From NCBI GenBank assembly GCA_003222455.1, contig QHWF01000102.1, forward strand, positions 1 to 18,569: a stretch of DNA of 18,569 bases, written 5' to 3'. Positions 16,496 through 18,569 of this stretch are shown piece after piece. The stretch is from Acidobacteriota bacterium. Its GTDB lineage: Bacteria > Acidobacteriota > Vicinamibacteria > Vicinamibacterales > CAVVIG01. The position numbers and the translations under genes were made by a program. The notes beneath the pieces are model-generated. The model saw only the letters and a list, made by a program, of their open reading frames with translations. It was not told where the DNA came from and ran no database searches. Numbering within the stretch: position 1 is the first letter of the stretch; every line of letters begins with the position of its first letter.

Positions 16496-18493
16496 TGTGG
16501 GACCTGACGCCGCAGGGTGCTGGGACCTGACGCCGCAGGGTGCTGGGAACTTGACGCTGCAGGGTGCCGGGAACTGACGATGCAGGGTGCGGCGCTCACC
16601 CGCCGAAGCCTCCGCTGCGGGTGCCGGCTCGCGCACGCGGTAGACGCCCTCCACGCATCCTGACGGCGCATCGGAGAATTCGATCCGGCCAAAGCCCTCG
16701 TAGATCGGCATGAAGATGTGCGTCAGACCCGGATCGCCGGAACGCTCGACGTGGAACACTCGCGAGTACGCCCGGCGAGCGGCGTCCGCATAACGGAACG
16801 CGACCGTCGGGTGTGCTCCGCATTGCGATCCGTTGATATCGACAGCCACGAAATCGGCGGTTTCCGGATCGGTGTGAGGCGACACGCGGACCGGGACCTC
16901 TGACTCGCCCGAGGCAGGCCTCGACTCGACTTCGACGCGCGGCGCCGCCAGATAACTTCCCAACAACGAACGAGCGGCGGTCTGCTGATACGCGCGTGCG
17001 ACCCACAGCGATGTCATGAGAACGGCGAAGCATCCCGCCAGCACGACGCTCGCACGCGCCGCCGAGGCGGCGGCCGTCTGCCATGATCGCTGCCGCATCC
17101 AGCGGGGCACGTGGTCGATCGCCGTCTGAACGAGGAAACCGGCGGCCCACCACGTGATGAATTCGAAATGGAAGAAATGGCGTGCATCGAACTGGAGCGC
17201 CGGCAGGCCGCCGAAATACAGCAGGAAGAACAGCAGAAAGAGGCCGGCGCGCATGTTCCCGGCCATCGCGACGAGAACGGCGGCCACGACAAGCGCGAGT
17301 CCCATGCCATGGCCCGCTTCGTGAGCAGGGTCGCCGCCGGGTTCGTCGCCTTCCGGCCGCTCCGCGAAGGGCAACTCGACGATCCGCAAGACAGACGCGC
17401 AGGCGCGGACGATCGCGTCGGCCGGAAAGCGCCTGATCACGTCGATCAGGTACGCGCCCGTCGCTGCGCCGTAGCCAGCCTCGCAGTACTCGATGTGTCC
17501 GATACCCGGATGGACGCGCGCGGCGTAGCTCGTGACGGTGGTGTAGGCGAATTCATCGAGATATTCGCGGTTCACATCGTATGGCGCAGGCTCCACGCCG
17601 AGCGGACCGGAAAAGCGGTTCGCGAAGCCGAGAACGACGACGTGCCACTGACAACCCGGCCGCGATCGGTCCAGCGAGGTGAGGACCGGCGAGGCGCTCA
17701 CCATGAACGTGGCGAGGCACAACGCGGCGGCGGCGAGCTTCAATCGCATGTTGCGAAGGACACCACCATCGAGAAACAGGAAGAGGGTCACGAAGAACGG
17801 CGGAACATCCGCCATGAAATCAGTTCGAAATCCGTAGCCCGCTCCCAGCACCACGCCGTACGCGACCGAAATCGACAGGACGGCTCTCCACGTCGCGCGT
17901 CGTGTCACCAGAAGGCCCAGGAGGAAAATCAGGACCAGGGTAAACGGCGCCTTGGTGTAGTCGCGAAGCACCAGGAAATACTTCAAGTGAAGAGCTGAAA
18001 AACTCAGAACCAGCGCGCCGATCAGGGCCAGCACGGGGCCCATGCCAAGCCGGAACACCGCGTACACGCTCGCGATCGTCGCGCCTAACAGGACAACAAA
18101 GAGCGGGCCGAGCGCGCTCCACGACACGCCGAACAGGCGCCAGGTGAATCCGACCGCCAGCATCAGGTAGCGCCACGAACCCTGCTGAAACATGTCGTCG
18201 GTGCCGAGCGGCGCATCGGCGGCAATCGCGTCGCACGAAAAACGATCCACTTGACGCCACAGGAACGGCACCATGGCGGGCACCTGCGGCCGGGCAACCA
18301 CGAACCCCTTGCCGCACGCAATCATCACCGCCGGTTCGAAATAGTTCTGATAGTAGAAAGGCTGGCCCGCAGCCGCGGCGCGCTTCCAGTAAGACAGCCC
18401 GCCTGTCGCCGCGCCGATGAAGAGCAGCAGCGCAATCGAGGCATCGAGCCAGAGCGGCGTGTCACCGCGCAACGTCGGCCGACTGGCGGGCAC
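16328..18493 (-). CDS. Large polytopic membrane protein with extracytoplasmic C-terminal domain, open into a small TM domain
   Basis: A 721-codon frame from a GTG at 18493, four bases after the preceding gene's stop. Residues ~14-500 contain roughly ten hydrophobic segments (for example 16-34, 126-146, 151-168, 182-197, 400-412, 416-430, 481-498). The first long loop contains FYYQNYFEPAVMIACGKGF, reminiscent of GT-C-type or polysaccharide-assembly membrane proteins, but I cannot assign a family. Residues ~515-620 are soluble and β-rich with two cysteines (558, 613) that could pair if extracytoplasmic. Residues ~635-665 are the translation of a tandem DNA repeat (HRQFPAPCSVKFPAPCG), low-complexity and unlike the rest. 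Residues 667-721 equal the small TM protein at 16328-16495. The natural end of the ancestral protein was probably near residue 625-640. Possible roles are lipid-linked sugar transfer or glycan assembly, unproven. Confidence 0.75.
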   Translation of the reverse strand: MPASRPTLRGDTPLWLDASIALLLFIGAATGGLSYWKRAAAAGQPFYYQNYFEPAVMIACGKGFVVARPQVPAMVPFLWRQVDRFSCDAIAADAPLGTDDMFQQGSWRYLMLAVGFTWRLFGVSWSALGPLFVVLLGATIASVYAVFRLGMGPVLALIGALVLSFSALHLKYFLVLRDYTKAPFTLVLIFLLGLLVTRRATWRAVLSISVAYGVVLGAGYGFRTDFMADVPPFFVTLFLFLDGGVLRNMRLKLAAAALCLATFMVSASPVLTSLDRSRPGCQWHVVVLGFANRFSGPLGVEPAPYDVNREYLDEFAYTTVTSYAARVHPGIGHIEYCEAGYGAATGAYLIDVIRRFPADAIVRACASVLRIVELPFAERPEGDEPGGDPAHEAGHGMGLALVVAAVLVAMAGNMRAGLFLLFFLLYFGGLPALQFDARHFFHFEFITWWAAGFLVQTAIDHVPRWMRQRSWQTAAASAARASVVLAGCFAVLMTSLWVARAYQQTAARSLLGSYLAAPRVEVESRPASGESEVPVRVSPHTDPETADFVAVDINGSQCGAHPTVAFRYADAARRAYSRVFHVERSGDPGLTHIFMPIYEGFGRIEFSDAPSGCVEGVYRVREPAPAAEASAGERRTLHRQFPAPCSVKFPAPCGVRSQHPAASGPTMTDWFIFAFIVFVIVLDDVLREMWLSFTATRDFVLERLRWIVLEKLQSLWRGGHR
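16499..16591. repeat. Four tandem copies of a 23/24-bp unit
   Basis: Units run 16499-16521, 16522-16544, 16545-16568 (24 bp) and 16569-16591. The first two are identical and start GGGACCTGACGCCGCAGGG on the plus strand; the others differ at a few positions. On the minus strand the consensus has no stop codon in any frame, and the total of 93 bp is divisible by three. The large membrane protein frame therefore passes through into the small protein gene. No spacers are present, so it is not a CRISPR array. Confidence 0.9.
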
Positions 18494-18497
18494 CGGT

Positions 18498-18569
18498 TCA
18501 ATGCAGACGTTGATACAGGCGCTCCTCGCGCCAACCGGCGCCCAGGACGGTCGTCAACAGGAGCGGCGT
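18498..18569 (-). CDS. C-terminal 23 residues of an upstream gene (partial)
   Basis: Reading in from the right window edge, an open frame gives LLLTTVLGAGWREERLYQRLH and then TGA at 18498-18500. It ends 4 bp before the GTG of the membrane protein gene, as expected for an operon neighbour, and is in frame to the window edge. The fragment is too short to assign a family. Confidence 0.5.
   Translation of the reverse strand, partial: TPLLLTTVLGAGWREERLYQRLH

Noticed and set aside
16499..16591. Possible CRISPR array
   Set aside because: Units are 23-24 bp directly abutting with no spacers, and there are no cas genes nearby.

Overview
This window is a slice of an exopolysaccharide / surface-glycan biosynthesis locus. 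All genes lie on the minus strand, so transcription runs from high to low coordinates. The DNA is GC-rich, with long spurious antisense ORFs. Gene content and short-repeat intergenic elements suggest a soil or environmental lineage such as Acidobacteriota (Vicinamibacteria-like). That assignment is inference, because the window has no rRNA or other taxonomic marker.

Layout in transcription order: (1) the last 23 residues of an upstream gene (18498-18569). (2) A large polytopic membrane protein (from 18493) whose frame runs without a stop through a 4-copy ~23-bp tandem repeat into a small single-TM protein (16328-16495). (3) A heparinase II/III-family protein (14247-16331). (4) Hairpin repeat element C. 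(5) A bi-domain oxidoreductase, MDR plus Gfo/Idh/MocA (11519-14167). (6) A second small single-TM protein related to the first (11284-11529). (7) A GT4 glycosyltransferase-methyltransferase fusion (8465-11281). (8) Hairpin repeat element B. (9) A second heparinase II/III-family protein (6273-8294). (10) A three-part ORF, ABC-2 permease + degenerate GT4 half + methyltransferase (3505-6276). (11) Repeat element A. (12) An AsnB-type amidotransferase (1505-3439). (13) A GT4 glycosyltransferase cut by the window edge (1-1508). Within blocks, genes overlap by 4-11 bp or sit 2-4 bp apart. The only gaps over 60 bp each hold a short-repeat element.

How it could work (inference): the glycosyltransferases build a glycan. 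The bi-domain oxidoreductase probably makes or modifies a sugar precursor, and AsnB may amidate a uronic acid. The heparinase-like proteins would cleave or trim uronate-containing polymer, the methyltransferases would decorate or cap it, and the permease would export it. No ABC ATPase (Wzt) is present in the window.

The most unusual items are the permease-pseudoGT-methyltransferase fusion, the pair of paralogous small membrane proteins placed in translational coupling with enzymes, and the frame-preserving repeat array joining a membrane protein to one of them.
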